Below are positions 8,607 to 18,600 of a stretch of DNA of 64,000 nt, in pieces. Both the position numbers and the translations under genes were made by a program. The notes beneath the pieces were generated by a model that did not search any database, was not told the origin of the DNA, and was given only the letters and a program-made list of their open reading frames with translations. The stretch comes from an uncultured Pseudomonadota bacterium (lineage in GTDB: Bacteria > Bdellovibrionota_B > Oligoflexia > Oligoflexales > CAIYRB01). Location: assembly GCA_903928445.1 (NCBI GenBank), contig CAIYRB010000182.1, forward strand, positions 32,417 to 96,416. Direction: 5' to 3'. Position 1 is the first letter of the stretch. The number at the start of each line of letters is the position of its first letter.

Positions 8607-9263
8607 ATGAAGGTTGCGGCAATGTGGGTACGAGTGATGTTGGCGGGCCTGAGTTTGTTTGCGGCGCAACAGGTGTTCGCGGCGGCGAAAACCCTGATCG
8701 AGCTCGATGGTGATACGCCCAAGCCCGGACTGGCAACTTCATGGTCGAAGGTGAAGGCTGGTGAGTATTCCTTCCAGCTTGACCCGGCTGGAGACCTCGG
8801 TAAGGGCGTCATGGTGACACCAGACGCAGTCAAGTCGAGTCTTGAATCGAAGCTCGGTGCGAGCTTTGGCGTGAAGGTGTCGGCTAAGGGCGCTGCAGCG
8901 GTGAGCGTCGTCTTTACTGGAGACGAAAAGGCTTTTCTAGCCCAGGTCGCTAAGACCAAGATTCGCGCTGGTCAGGATGTGGCATTGGCGCTGGAGAGCT
9001 CGACTTCTGAAGGCAGCATTCGCGCTAAAAAGACCGAACGGCCTGCCGGTGCAGGGGAAGTCAAAGCCTTGGTGATCAAGTCGGAAGGCGGTGTCATTTT
9101 GGCCAAGGCCATGGACTCTAAAACACCTCAGGTTAAAAGTGGCGACAAAGTGAAGATCAAGGGCGACATCAAAGGCATTAAGAAGAATGACAGCATCTTT
9201 TTTAAGCCCGGCACCAAAGAAGGTGAAGTCATTGTCCCGGCTCCTGGATCGCTGCTGCAGTGA
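8607..9263 (+). CDS. Secreted protein of unknown function
   Basis: About 218 residues with a signal peptide ending near QVFAAAK. The mature protein is rich in Lys, Gly, Val and Ser, with alternating patterns suggesting beta structure, and has no cysteine. CGGAGG ends 6 bases before ATG 8607, which is why this start is preferred over the frame opening at 8565. It is the last plus-strand gene before the convergent rng gene and probably belongs to the flgD-to-8536 transcription unit. No family was recognised. Confidence 0.65.
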   Translation: MKVAAMWVRVMLAGLSLFAAQQVFAAAKTLIELDGDTPKPGLATSWSKVKAGEYSFQLDPAGDLGKGVMVTPDAVKSSLESKLGASFGVKVSAKGAAAVSVVFTGDEKAFLAQVAKTKIRAGQDVALALESSTSEGSIRAKKTERPAGAGEVKALVIKSEGGVILAKAMDSKTPQVKSGDKVKIKGDIKGIKKNDSIFFKPGTKEGEVIVPAPGSLLQ

Positions 9264-9340
9264 CCATCGAAGTTGAGAAGCTGATTGAATTGGTCGCAGG
9301 ATTTGCGCAGGGCAGTGGCGAGGTGAAGCATTGACGGTCC

Positions 9341-9363
9341 GACGTCGGCGTTCCTGCGACGTC
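9341..9363. terminator. Weak inverted repeat between convergent genes
   Basis: GACGTCG and CGACGTC form a 7-bp perfect stem around a 9-base loop in the 98-base gap between the plus-strand gene ending at 9263 and rng on the minus strand. The right arm touches the rng stop codon. No run of T follows on either strand, so a rho-independent terminator is possible but not well supported. Confidence 0.25.
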
Positions 9364-10891
9364 AGTTTGATTCGACTTCATACGGCGCTTGCTGCAGCGC
9401 TTTCGTCGTCAGTTCAGTCGGCTTAAATTCGACTTTGAGTTGAAACTCTCGTACTAGATTTTGAAAGAGCTCTCGCTCTTCGACCTCGATCCAATGGCGG
9501 ATGTCGTCTCGCACCTTGACCGTGATGGCCTTCAAGCCGGTTTGCAGGGTGTGCCGGCGTATTTCGCGCAGCAGATCATAGGCCTCGGTCTCGGTGCTGC
9601 GAATGTGGCCGCGACCCTCGCAGCAAGGGCAGGGTTCCATGAGCTGGCGTTCGAGTGATTCGCTGGTGCGCTTTCGCGTCATCTGCACCAAGCCGAGTTC
9701 GCTGATCCGAAGCACATTGGTGCGCGCCTTATCGACCTTCAATTCTTCTTGCAGAGCGATATAAACTCGCTCTTTGTCTTCGGGTCGTTCCATATCGATG
9801 AGGTCGATGACAATGATACCGCCGATATTGCGCAGACGGAGTTGGCTGACAACCTTGCTCACGGCCTCCAAATTCGTCTTGAGAATCGTGTCCTGGGCGC
9901 TCGCTTGGCCGACATATTTACCGGTGTTGACGTCGAATGAGGTCAGGGCTTCGGTCTGATCGATGATGAGATACCCGCCTGACGGTAGCTCGATGCGTGA
10001 GCTCAGGGCTTTGCCGATGTCCATTTCGACGCCATAAACGTCAAAGATCGGTGTGGGGTCTTGATATAGTTCTAGCTTTTTGGCTGCACCGGGGATTGTT
10101 GCGATGAGAAAGCGCTTGAGCTCCTCAAAGGCGGTTGCGTCGTCGATGACGATCTTGTCGACGTCGTCGGCGTAAAGATCTCGGGTTGTTTTTAGGATCA
10201 GGTCGAGATCACGGTAGAGCAGTGCCGGTGACGCGGCTCGCCTTCGTGTCGCCTCGACAAGGCGCCAGATCTTGAGGAGGAACTTCAAGTCCTTTTGCAG
10301 CAGGACTGGGTCCACCTGTGCCGCCGCTGTCCTGACTATGACTCCGACGGTGTCTGGCTTGATTTCTTTAATCAGTGCGGTGAGATTCTGGCGCTGCTCT
10401 GGATCGTCGATGCGCCGTGAAATCCCAATGTGGGTGAAGTCCGGCATCATCACCAAATAGCGTCCCGGGACCGAAAGAAACATCGTCACCCTGGCGCCCT
10501 TGGTGCCAAGCGGCTCTTTGGCGACTTGGACGACGATCTGTTGTCCTTCACGCAGTAGCTTTTCAATCGGCTTGCGTTGCTTGTAGTTGCGCTCTTTGAG
10601 TTCCTCAGGGCTTAGGTCTTCTAGGCCTTTGCCGGATTCAAGCTTTTGCTCACGCAGAGTGTCTGGGTCAAGGACGTCGCCGCCGTATAAAAAAGCCGTG
10701 CGGTCCACGCCGATATTGATAAATGCGGCCTGCATACCCGGCAGTACGCGCATCACCGTGCCGAGATAGATGTTGCCGACCAGGCCGCGCTCGCGCCTGC
10801 GCTCGATAAATAACTCGGCCAGGCGTTCCTTTTCGAGCAAAGCGACGCGGGTTTCGGCGGGGTTGGTGTTGATGATCAGTTGCTTGTCCAA
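9362..10891 (-). CDS. rng: Ribonuclease G/E family endoribonuclease
   Basis: RNase G cleaves single-stranded RNA and matures the 5' end of 16S rRNA. The order of domains is complete: an S1 RNA-binding segment at residues about 37-75 (GLVGNIYLGTVMRVLPGMQA), the catalytic core with SFDVNTGKYVG and IIVIDLIDM supplying metal-binding Asp residues, and the Zn-link CPCCEGRGH near residue 425. At 509 residues, without the long C-terminal scaffold of RNase E, it fits RNase G. The start codon is TTG with GGAAG upstream. It is 2 bases downstream of waaA and is likely co-transcribed with the LPS genes. Confidence 0.93.
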   Translation of the reverse strand: MDKQLIINTNPAETRVALLEKERLAELFIERRRERGLVGNIYLGTVMRVLPGMQAAFINIGVDRTAFLYGGDVLDPDTLREQKLESGKGLEDLSPEELKERNYKQRKPIEKLLREGQQIVVQVAKEPLGTKGARVTMFLSVPGRYLVMMPDFTHIGISRRIDDPEQRQNLTALIKEIKPDTVGVIVRTAAAQVDPVLLQKDLKFLLKIWRLVEATRRRAASPALLYRDLDLILKTTRDLYADDVDKIVIDDATAFEELKRFLIATIPGAAKKLELYQDPTPIFDVYGVEMDIGKALSSRIELPSGGYLIIDQTEALTSFDVNTGKYVGQASAQDTILKTNLEAVSKVVSQLRLRNIGGIIVIDLIDMERPEDKERVYIALQEELKVDKARTNVLRISELGLVQMTRKRTSESLERQLMEPCPCCEGRGHIRSTETEAYDLLREIRRHTLQTGLKAITVKVRDDIRHWIEVEERELFQNLVREFQLKVEFKPTELTTKALQQAPYEVESN

Positions 10892-10893
10892 GA

Positions 10894-12216
10894 TTAACTT
10901 CCTAAATGCGCCCGCCAGGTGGTCATGATGCGGTCACTGGCACCAGCGAGACCGACCACGGCCGACTGGACATTCTGAGTCATGGCCTGACTTTGGTGGT
11001 CCAGCTGGCGCCACCAAGTGGCCAGGTCCGCCGCCGTTGCGACGACTGTGGCCAAGCCTAGATCGACTAAGTGGATGGCTTCCTGACTGTTCTTATAGGC
11101 CGGCCCAAATGCCAAGGCAAGACCGTGGCAGGCAGGCTCCAAAACGTTGTGGACCTGGTGGTGGAGGGCGCCGCCGATCAGTGCAGCCGTGGCGGTGCCG
11201 TAGACCTCGCTGAGTATACCCATTGAGTCGATGAGGACGACCATCGCACCCTGCGGACCTGGCGTTAAGCCTTGCTGTATGGCGCTCATACGGACCGTGC
11301 TAAGACCTTGTTTTTGACAGGAGCGTTCGATGTCGCCGAGGAATTCCGAGCTAAGATGATGCGGTGCAATGACGATCTGCCAAAGAGGATCGCCATCCTG
11401 GCGTAAGGTCCTAGCGGCGAGCAAAAGGGACACCTCTTCAGCATAGGCGCTGCCTAGGACCAGTCGCTTGACCCCTGGTTTGGGTGACCAGAGTGCCAAA
11501 AGAGCGCGATACTCAGCGATTTGGCTGGTCCTCTCCTTGGCCCTTTCGAGGACCCGGTCGTATTTGCTATCTCCAACACAGCTTAGCCGCTCTGCTGCGA
11601 TACCGTAGGTGCTGCGAAAGTACGCTGAATCGCTCGGATTCACCGTGTAAATGCCGTGGAACATCCGTAGCAGGTAGGAACGAAGTCGGCGTTTTTGGGC
11701 GCCATGGCGTTCGCCTTGGCTACAACTGGCATCAATCAGGTAGAGCTGGCCAAAGCGCCGGGCGGCAGTGAGAAATCCCGGCCATAGCTCATGACGAACG
11801 ACGCAGGTGATCGTCGGGCGTAAGGCCGAGAACAACCACCCCCAGGCCGAAGCCGTATCGGTCAGTGGACTTAGGCAACAAGAGACGGTCTCGTTTCGTG
11901 CCTGAGCAAACGCCAGCCCGGACTGCGAAAAGAAGATGACGTGGACAAACACCAAACCAGACGTCGTCAGCCTGGCGATCAACGGCTTGGCCTGCTCGAA
12001 CTCCCCTGCCGAGCTACAAAAAAACACAACACAGTGGCGAAAACGCGCTCTGTCTAGCGCTAAGCTTGGCGCGAGTTGTGCCACGCCACTGCGTGCATTG
12101 AGCTGAGCCGCTAGGCGGCGGTTAAGCGGCGCTAGCAGGCGCAACATCATCGCCACCAAAGTGAAGAGCAGTGCATAGGTCTGCAGCAGAAGGGAGTGCA
12201 TGGTGCGGCGAAACAA
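10894..12216 (-). CDS. waaA: 3-deoxy-D-manno-octulosonic acid (Kdo) transferase
   Basis: WaaA adds Kdo to lipid A at the cytoplasmic face of the inner membrane. One N-terminal membrane helix (about residues 8-28) is followed by a GT-B fold. The catalytic-base region reads FCSSAGEFEQAKPLI, the counterpart of the SVGE motif of the family. Other family positions are RHELWPGF, VGDSKYDR (normally GNTKFD) and a C-terminal HxVLEPACHGLALAFGP block. The sequence is rather divergent but 440 residues is the usual size. The start is TTG with GGAG upstream; ATG five codons later is an alternative. It lies between the GT9 gene and rng in one operon. Confidence 0.85.
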   Translation of the reverse strand: MFRRTMHSLLLQTYALLFTLVAMMLRLLAPLNRRLAAQLNARSGVAQLAPSLALDRARFRHCVVFFCSSAGEFEQAKPLIARLTTSGLVFVHVIFFSQSGLAFAQARNETVSCCLSPLTDTASAWGWLFSALRPTITCVVRHELWPGFLTAARRFGQLYLIDASCSQGERHGAQKRRLRSYLLRMFHGIYTVNPSDSAYFRSTYGIAAERLSCVGDSKYDRVLERAKERTSQIAEYRALLALWSPKPGVKRLVLGSAYAEEVSLLLAARTLRQDGDPLWQIVIAPHHLSSEFLGDIERSCQKQGLSTVRMSAIQQGLTPGPQGAMVVLIDSMGILSEVYGTATAALIGGALHHQVHNVLEPACHGLALAFGPAYKNSQEAIHLVDLGLATVVATAADLATWWRQLDHQSQAMTQNVQSAVVGLAGASDRIMTTWRAHLGS

Positions 12217-12236
12217 GAGGACGACTCTCCAGCCGG

Positions 12237-13454
12237 CTAGCGCGGCATTAAAGATATAGGGGGCGGTACCGCCCAGCTGCTGAGCGACGGTGAGCTTGGC
12301 AGCGTAACAACTCGACCAGAGCCAGGATTTCGCAGCAGCCCAAGGAGGTGCGAACTGATGTCATCGAGATTGAGCGCCGAAAAACACAGCTTGTCGTCGT
12401 AACGGCAGCTCACCTTGCCATGCTTAGAGCATGGCCGGCAGCCGAGCAAGGTCGAAAAGGCGCGGCTTTGCTTCATGCGCGGCGCAAAGCCGAAGGCTTC
12501 TACCGTCGGCCCAAACAAGATGGCGGTCGGAGTATCAACGGCCTCGGCAATGTGACCAAGTGATGAGTCGTTGGCGAGCAAGCACGCCGTTTCGCTGAGC
12601 GCGACCGCGGTTTCCCACAGCGATAGCCGGCCGGCAAGATTCAACACCGGGCCCTCCCAGCGCAGTTGGTCGAGCAGTTGCCGAGCCGTCTGTCGATCGG
12701 TGTCGTCGCCATAAAAGACTAAGCCGAGTGGGCCTGGGCCCAGTCCGCCGTCTCTTTCGTTGGTGGCCAGCACATGGTTGAGAATCCCCTGCATGGTCGT
12801 GAGCGGCGCCTGTTTGGTTGGATGGGCGGCTCCTGGAGCAATACCTAACCACGAACCAAAACGGAGCTCCTTGCGCCACGGTCGGTCGTAGTCGGCTGGT
12901 ATCGGCAGGCGCGGCCTGACGGCGATCGTATTCAACCCATCGAGCATATCAGCAGGCAAATGGTGCTTTAGACCGAGCTTTAGGGCATCGCACATCAAGT
13001 CATACTGGAGGCGTTGAGGGATCAAAGACCTCTCTGGAAGCGGCCGTCTGCGGCCACGCACGCGCGCTTCGACCAACAAGCGGCTGCGTGCCAGCTGCGC
13101 TTTTTCGGCACTAAAATATGGTACGCCGTGCATCGCCTTGAGATTTCTCGTCAACCATCCGGAGCGGAGATTGCATTGGAGATCGATAAAGAGGTGGTTT
13201 TGCCGCAACTGATCGATGGTCCGCTGCAGCTCGATCACCGAATCGGTGCGATTGACCGTCAGGGTGCGAACATTCGGCCACGATAAGGCTATGACATCCA
13301 AGGCCGGACCACGGCCGACCCAGGTGATCTCAGTCGGTACCTGCAGATGTTGTAGGAGGTCAAGGCAAGCAGTCGCAAGGATGACATCGCCGAGGCTTGA
13401 CGCGCGGTAGATGGCGAGGCGCAAAAGCGGTGGCGAAGAGGATGGAGTGAGCAT
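12237..13454 (-). CDS. Glycosyltransferase family 9 (heptosyltransferase-like)
   Basis: The protein begins with the GT9 motif (RASSLGDVILATACLD) used to bind the donor and ends with the ADP-heptose-type signature DSSLGHIAEAVDTPTAILFGPT. The IAPGAAHPTKQAPL segment matches the start of the second Rossmann domain. A Cys-rich stretch (LGCRPCSKHGKVSC) is often found in this family. Family members add heptose to the LPS inner core in the cytoplasm. With waaA directly downstream, an LPS core role is likely, but whether it is WaaC, WaaF or WaaQ type cannot be decided. AAGGGA is 7 bases before the ATG. Confidence 0.85.
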   Translation of the reverse strand: MLTPSSSPPLLRLAIYRASSLGDVILATACLDLLQHLQVPTEITWVGRGPALDVIALSWPNVRTLTVNRTDSVIELQRTIDQLRQNHLFIDLQCNLRSGWLTRNLKAMHGVPYFSAEKAQLARSRLLVEARVRGRRRPLPERSLIPQRLQYDLMCDALKLGLKHHLPADMLDGLNTIAVRPRLPIPADYDRPWRKELRFGSWLGIAPGAAHPTKQAPLTTMQGILNHVLATNERDGGLGPGPLGLVFYGDDTDRQTARQLLDQLRWEGPVLNLAGRLSLWETAVALSETACLLANDSSLGHIAEAVDTPTAILFGPTVEAFGFAPRMKQSRAFSTLLGCRPCSKHGKVSCRYDDKLCFSALNLDDISSHLLGLLRNPGSGRVVTLPSSPSLSSWAVPPPISLMPR

Positions 13455-13675
13455 GCACGTCCCTTTTCCAGGTAGTCTAACGGATGCCTGCGCTATTGCA
13501 AAAGGGGCAGAGATTTACTAGTGATCGTGATGGTTTACCCAGAGTCGTGGCGGCTTGCCGGGGCGCTCTAGACGGTCCATTCCTAGCACAGGTCGGTTGC
13601 GTTTGCCTTCAAGTCCGCATAAACTCCCAATATTACCAGCGCTTCCAATTAAAAGAGTTGCATGAACGGGGTATC

Positions 13676-14620
13676 ATGGGCAAGTCCCACCCAGATGCGT
13701 CCAAGGCTCATCGGCCAAGACCGCGGCAGATGAGCATCATTTATTTTATCGACTCAGCGCGGATGCGCACTTTGACGATTTCCGTTGGGCGCTTGCGCCT
13801 AGTGATTGCAGGTTTGGCTGGTCTGTTCCTGTGGTCTGTCGGCAGTGTCTTTCTGACCATCCATTTGGTCAGCGGTGAGGCGCAGCTGGAGGGCCGTTTA
13901 AGGCTGGCATTGAACAGCATCTTTGAGTACGAGATCCGCGATGAGCATGTCTTTGACTTGGCCTATCCGCAGCCAGGCAAGGTCCAAACGGTCGCTGCCC
14001 TTGACCAAGCGCCTGCGCCTGCGGCGAGTGTGGCAGCAGGAAAGCCGCTGCCAGCGGCTGAACTTAAGGGTGTTCCACCCATTGCTCACAAGCAAAGCGA
14101 ACCATTTGGCGCCCAAGCCTTGGCGAATGCGGCGCCTGCCCTGAAGCCGGCTGATGCAGTGAAGAAGTCGTCCCAAGATCACCCGGCGATTCCGGTCGAG
14201 GTCCGACTCGGTAAAGCACGGTTTGTGCCAACTCCTGAGGGCTTGGAACTACGGCTTGAGTTGACCAATAAGAGTGGTAGCAGGCGTGTCGAGGGTTACA
14301 TCTATGCCGTCGCCGAGTTCGTCGCGGAATCGGGAGAGCATCTGTACATCAGTTCGCCTAAGGATCTCATGTTTGACGCCGCTGGTGCGGTGGTCAATCC
14401 CCACAAAGCGGCATTATTTGGCATTCGCCGCTTCACCGACAAGCGCTTTTCCTTTGCGACCCCGACGGGCAAAAAAGGTGGGTTTGCCAGCTTCCATGTT
14501 GAACTCTTTGGCCGCAACGACACCAGCCGCTCGGGTTATGTGCTGCCCGTGCCAAGTGAGCCCAACCCACCATTGGACCAAAGCCGCGCGGCGAAAACCG
14601 GTGCTCCGAAACCTGGATGA
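13676..14620 (+). CDS. Membrane-anchored protein of unknown function
   Basis: Starting at ATG 13676 the protein has about 314 residues. One transmembrane segment (LVIAGLAGLFLWSVGSVFLT) lies near residues 40-60, followed by an Ala/Pro/Lys-rich linker and a C-terminal domain of alternating strands, which suggests a beta-sandwich on the outside of the inner membrane. The frame is open back to 13484, but the sequence before 13676 does not look like protein. The ribosome site is weak; ATG 13730 is another possible start. It begins an eight-gene run in which gaps are at most 35 bases. No known family was recognised. Confidence 0.65.
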   Translation: MGKSHPDASKAHRPRPRQMSIIYFIDSARMRTLTISVGRLRLVIAGLAGLFLWSVGSVFLTIHLVSGEAQLEGRLRLALNSIFEYEIRDEHVFDLAYPQPGKVQTVAALDQAPAPAASVAAGKPLPAAELKGVPPIAHKQSEPFGAQALANAAPALKPADAVKKSSQDHPAIPVEVRLGKARFVPTPEGLELRLELTNKSGSRRVEGYIYAVAEFVAESGEHLYISSPKDLMFDAAGAVVNPHKAALFGIRRFTDKRFSFATPTGKKGGFASFHVELFGRNDTSRSGYVLPVPSEPNPPLDQSRAAKTGAPKPG

Positions 14621-14626
14621 TCCGCC

Positions 14627-15247
14627 ATGGCTCAAATCTCGACTTTGCGTTGCCGATGCTACCTTGGACTAGCGCTTTTAAGCGCCTGTGTCTCACTTCC
14701 TGAAGCGCATGAAACGGCACCGGCACCGGCGCGCATTCAGCTGCAAACGCAATCGGTCATACCTCAGGAGATTCGCAACCAGCTCGATGTTGAGCCGGCC
14801 GGCGATCTGGCAGTGCCAGCCGTGATGCTGCAACTACGCGAGGTGGTGCGTCCAAGGGCTGAAGTCAGGACGGGACCCGGTAGCGCCTATGAACTTACCG
14901 ATGCCGTCTTGGTCCAAGGTAACCAGGTCATCGAGACGGCGACCCATGGCGTGTGGCGTAAGGTTTTGGTGCTAGGTACCTGGCAACATGGCTGGGTGCA
15001 CCATCAAGCACTTGCCCTTAGTCAGCCTCGCGGTGACGTCGTGCGTGTGGCGATGGGGCACCTGCCGATGGTGCTGGTCATCCGTCCGGTTAGCGTGGCT
15101 CAAGGCTTCGCCCAGAAGGAGCCACTGGCGGTGTCTATACCGCGCGGCATCCAGTTTCGCGAACTACGCCGCGACCAAGCGGCATCATTGGTTTGGTTGG
15201 CGCAGACTAACTCGGCGATATGGCTGTCACGAAGGGATGTGCAATGA
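14627..15247 (+). CDS. SH3-like domain lipoprotein
   Basis: A lipobox LSAC puts the modified cysteine at residue 21. Residues about 75-125 form a bacterial SH3-like domain: VRPRAEVRTGPGSAYELTD, then a GVWRKVLVLGTWQHGWVH stretch with the expected Trp-containing strands. SH3b domains commonly bind peptidoglycan or peptide ligands, so an envelope role is likely. The C-terminal part is unassigned. The gene starts 6 bases after the previous stop and its TGA overlaps the next ATG. Confidence 0.78.
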   Translation: MAQISTLRCRCYLGLALLSACVSLPEAHETAPAPARIQLQTQSVIPQEIRNQLDVEPAGDLAVPAVMLQLREVVRPRAEVRTGPGSAYELTDAVLVQGNQVIETATHGVWRKVLVLGTWQHGWVHHQALALSQPRGDVVRVAMGHLPMVLVIRPVSVAQGFAQKEPLAVSIPRGIQFRELRRDQAASLVWLAQTNSAIWLSRRDVQ

Positions 15248-15663
15248 ACAATCGGTGGGTCTTTAGTGTCCTAGTCCTGACCTCATGTGCACCCAGCTTG
15301 GCTGGTCAGATACGCGGCAACAGCGGCGAAATCATCGGCAGCCGCGAGGCGCGGGTCAATATCACTCGTCTCGATGCGCCAAGCGACGGCGCCCAAGCGG
15401 TAAACAACGTGGTCGTCGCTGTGGTCGATCAAAGTGGTCGCTACGCTACTACCGAGAGTCTGCCGCATGGTCATTATTTGGTCGAGGCTTTGGTTCCTGG
15501 CTATGCACCGCAGTCAAAGAGGGTCGATCTTGCTGACAAGGCAACGGTCGATTTGACGCTGACGCCGGTGGTGACGGCCAAGATCCAGGCGACCTCGACC
15601 AATAGTCACGTGGATGAAGATCGTGGCGCGGGCCGCGCCACTTTGACCCCCCCCAGTCTTTAG
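15244..15663 (+). CDS. Small lipoprotein with carboxypeptidase-regulatory-like domain
   Basis: A 139-residue protein starting at ATG 15244, which overlaps the upstream stop and has AAGGGA 8 bases before it. A lipobox-like LTSC (Cys15) suggests a lipoprotein. The middle shows the carboxypeptidase-regulatory (prealbumin-like) pattern: A-x-V-x-I, then V-x-V-x-DQSGRY, then LPHGHYLVEALVPGYAPQ. Such domains form seven-strand sandwiches and act in surface protein architecture. Function is otherwise unknown. The same type of domain recurs several times in the next gene, so the two may have related roles. Confidence 0.72.
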   Translation: MNNRWVFSVLVLTSCAPSLAGQIRGNSGEIIGSREARVNITRLDAPSDGAQAVNNVVVAVVDQSGRYATTESLPHGHYLVEALVPGYAPQSKRVDLADKATVDLTLTPVVTAKIQATSTNSHVDEDRGAGRATLTPPSL

Positions 15664-15672
15664 GAGAACCTG

Positions 15673-18600
15673 ATGAAGGCGATGCGGACTTTGGCTGTTG
15701 CCGTGCTGCTTAGCAGTATGTGGGCCTGCGTTGCAAAAGAGACCAAGGTGCAGCTTAAGGTCGCGGTCAAGACGAACCAGGGCGAACCCGTCCATGCTGC
15801 GACGGTGCAGCTGGACGGTAAGTCCCTTGGTGCCACGAACAATGCCGGACGGTTTGACGGTGAAGTGAGCCTACCCGCCGGGGCTAAAAAACGCTTGGAG
15901 ATCCATAAAGACAGCGACACCTACTATTTTGCGCCCTATTACCAAGCCTTCGAGGTCGATCCATCGGGTCCACAGGAACTAGCCGTTGTGGCGACTTTGT
16001 ATTTCGTGCCTAAGCCAGCACCGGTGGCGCCGGCAAAGGTAGCTGCACTGGCTGAAACCAATGCTGAGAACGTCAACACCCCCATGTCGACGCCAGCGGC
16101 AGCACCAGCGGCAGTGCCTGAAGCGGTCACCGACACCCCTGCCGTCGCTGCAGCAGTTGCGAAGACGGCGACCGCGGCGATGCTTGCTGCGCCTAAACCG
16201 GATATTTTGACCCAGGCGTCAGCCTCCTCCGCGGTGACTGAGCCAGTGGGTGGAGGCGTTACCTCGACTGCTCCAGCTCCAGTGGTGGCTCCGATCACCG
16301 TTGACGCTGCCGTCGCCGCGCCCAGCAAAGGGCTGGATCCTGCTGTGGATAAGTCGGTGGATAAGTCTCAGGAACCTAGCCCGGACACCTTGTCGTACAA
16401 GGGCTTGGCGCATCCAAACAGCGGTAGCCAAGTATTTACCGTGCATGTTTACTCCGGAGCTAGCCCGTTGGCGGGCGTCGACGTGGCGATGGGCGAAGGT
16501 GACACCAGTACCCTCAAAACCGCGTGTACGACCAATGAACGTGGCCGTTGTGTCATCCGCTTCGCGACAAAGCCCGAGGTTTTGGTGACCTTTGTGGCGA
16601 CTAAAAAAGGTTATAAGACGGCCGTGATCACCGTGCCGATTCAGTCCAAGGATAAGCTGCGCATCAACTTGGATGAAGGCCGCTCGCTCGATATCTATGC
16701 TCTCAGCCAAGCCTACGGCCATCGTCCCGGGTTGGCGGGAGTAGAGGTCCGAGTCGCGGGAAAGCGGGTCGGCGAAACCGACCGCTTTGGCCGCTATTCC
16801 TATATTTTTGGCGGTAAGAGCGATGATCTGTTGACGGTCAGTTTGAAACCAAAGGGTTATTTGCCTGAGGTCTTTGAAACCGACTTTGTGACCGGCGGTG
16901 AACTGCAGCTGACCAAGGCCTTCACTCCGGGTCTACCCCCTAGCGTTCGTATGACCGTGCTGAGTCCTTTGCCCGCAGGCAATGTCGACAAAGAAACCCT
17001 CAGCGAGTTGAACGGTGCCTTCGGCGAGTCGCTGCGAGCCGCTGCTAGGCGGCATCTCTTCGCCACCTCAGCATTTAAGGAGTACCCCTTTGCTCTTTAC
17101 GATCAAGCGGTGCACCTCGCTGGTAAAACCACCAGCGAGGTCCTTCGCGCGGGGTGGCAGGACCAGGAGTTGAAAACAGTGGTGGATGCGGTCTTGGTGC
17201 CGACCGTGGTCACCGGACCGACGCCAACCCTCGAGCTCAGCGTCATAGGTAGCCGCGGTCAGATACTGAGCGCGGCCAAGGAAGAGTTGAGCGGTCTCAC
17301 GGACCGCGGTGCGGTAGACCGTGCCGTAGCCTCGATCGCTCAAAAGATTGCCCGGGTGTTTCCCTTTGAGGGTGCGGTTCTAAGCAAAGCCGCAGACGAA
17401 GTCACGATCAATCTCGGTCAAGGCCAGGGACGAGATGTCCAAGTTGGAGACGTGCTCGACGTCTATGGCCAGCAGACCGCGAAGCTGGGGCGGAGTTCCA
17501 TCAATACGAAGATCGCCAGTCTTAAAATTCGCGAGGTCGGGGAAAAGTCGGCCATGGCAAATGCCTTTGGTCTAGTGCCCAGGGCGACGATCGAACGCGG
17601 TGATTTGGTGATCCTAAGGCCACGCAAAGAGCTAAAGGATCAGCGCGCGGCGCCACTTCTGGTGATGACTGAGCTAGCTGGCAAACGTACGGCGGTAGCC
17701 CAAGCCAATGTGTATCTGAACAACAGCTGGATCGGCGCCACGGACAGTACCGGTCGCCTCTATGTCGAGGGCAAGGCTTCTGGCAAGCTTCGGGTGATTA
17801 AGCAGGGTTTTGTCGATCTGGCGCAGGTGGTACAGCTCGGGCAGGACGTCGACAAACCATTGGTCCTGACGATCAAACGGCAGGCGGCCTTTTTGCGGAT
17901 CGACTCGCGGCCGGTCGGCGCCGTGGTCAAAGTCGAGGGCAAGGTCCTTGGCAAAACGCCTCTGGCTGCGCCCATTCCAGTACCATCGGGGTTTGTCAAA
18001 ATGGAGGTCGAGGGACCGGTTGGATACAAGCCGTACAAGTCGGTGCTGGAACTCGACCAGGGGACATTGGATCTGACCGGCGAGGCGGCGGTGATTCTCG
18101 AGCAGGACTTTCGGGCTATCGCTCAGCGCTTGGTCAAAGCAGGTAAGACCGAGGCGGCCCTGGCTGTTCTGAACAAGATCCCGCCCGAGCATAGCGACTA
18201 CTTGATGGCTCGGCATGAGGCCGGGGAGCTGTATTTGACGGTCCTTGACGAGCCGGCCAAGGCTGCCCAGGCCTTTGGCATCGTGACGGCCAACCCCGCG
18301 GTCAAACAGTTTGTCGACAAACGCTTTATCGGCTCGCACATCGATGAAGGTATCGCCCTGTTTTTAACCGCCGAACGCTTGAGTTCGGAACATCCGGAAG
18401 CGGCGCAGGCGCATTTTAGCAAGGCGCTGGAGGTCCTTGATGGGGTCATTCCGTACCTGCGTTTTGTGCCGCCGGGAGAGTACACCCAGGCCGTGCATAA
18501 CGTTGATTATCACCGCGCCCTTTGCCGGCACCGTCTGTGGACGTTGACGCAGGATCCGCGCCTGCTCGTCGATACGGTCAAGACGTGGAAGAGCTATCTC

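Noticed and set aside
9260..9334. 24-codon ORF whose GTG overlaps the stop of the gene ending at 9263
   Set aside because: Too short to support, no ribosome site of its own, and it runs into the convergent rng end region.
17674..18339. Long minus-strand ORF of 221 codons
   Set aside because: Antisense to the 1016-residue lipoprotein, whose PEGA and regulatory-like domains are clear in the plus frame.
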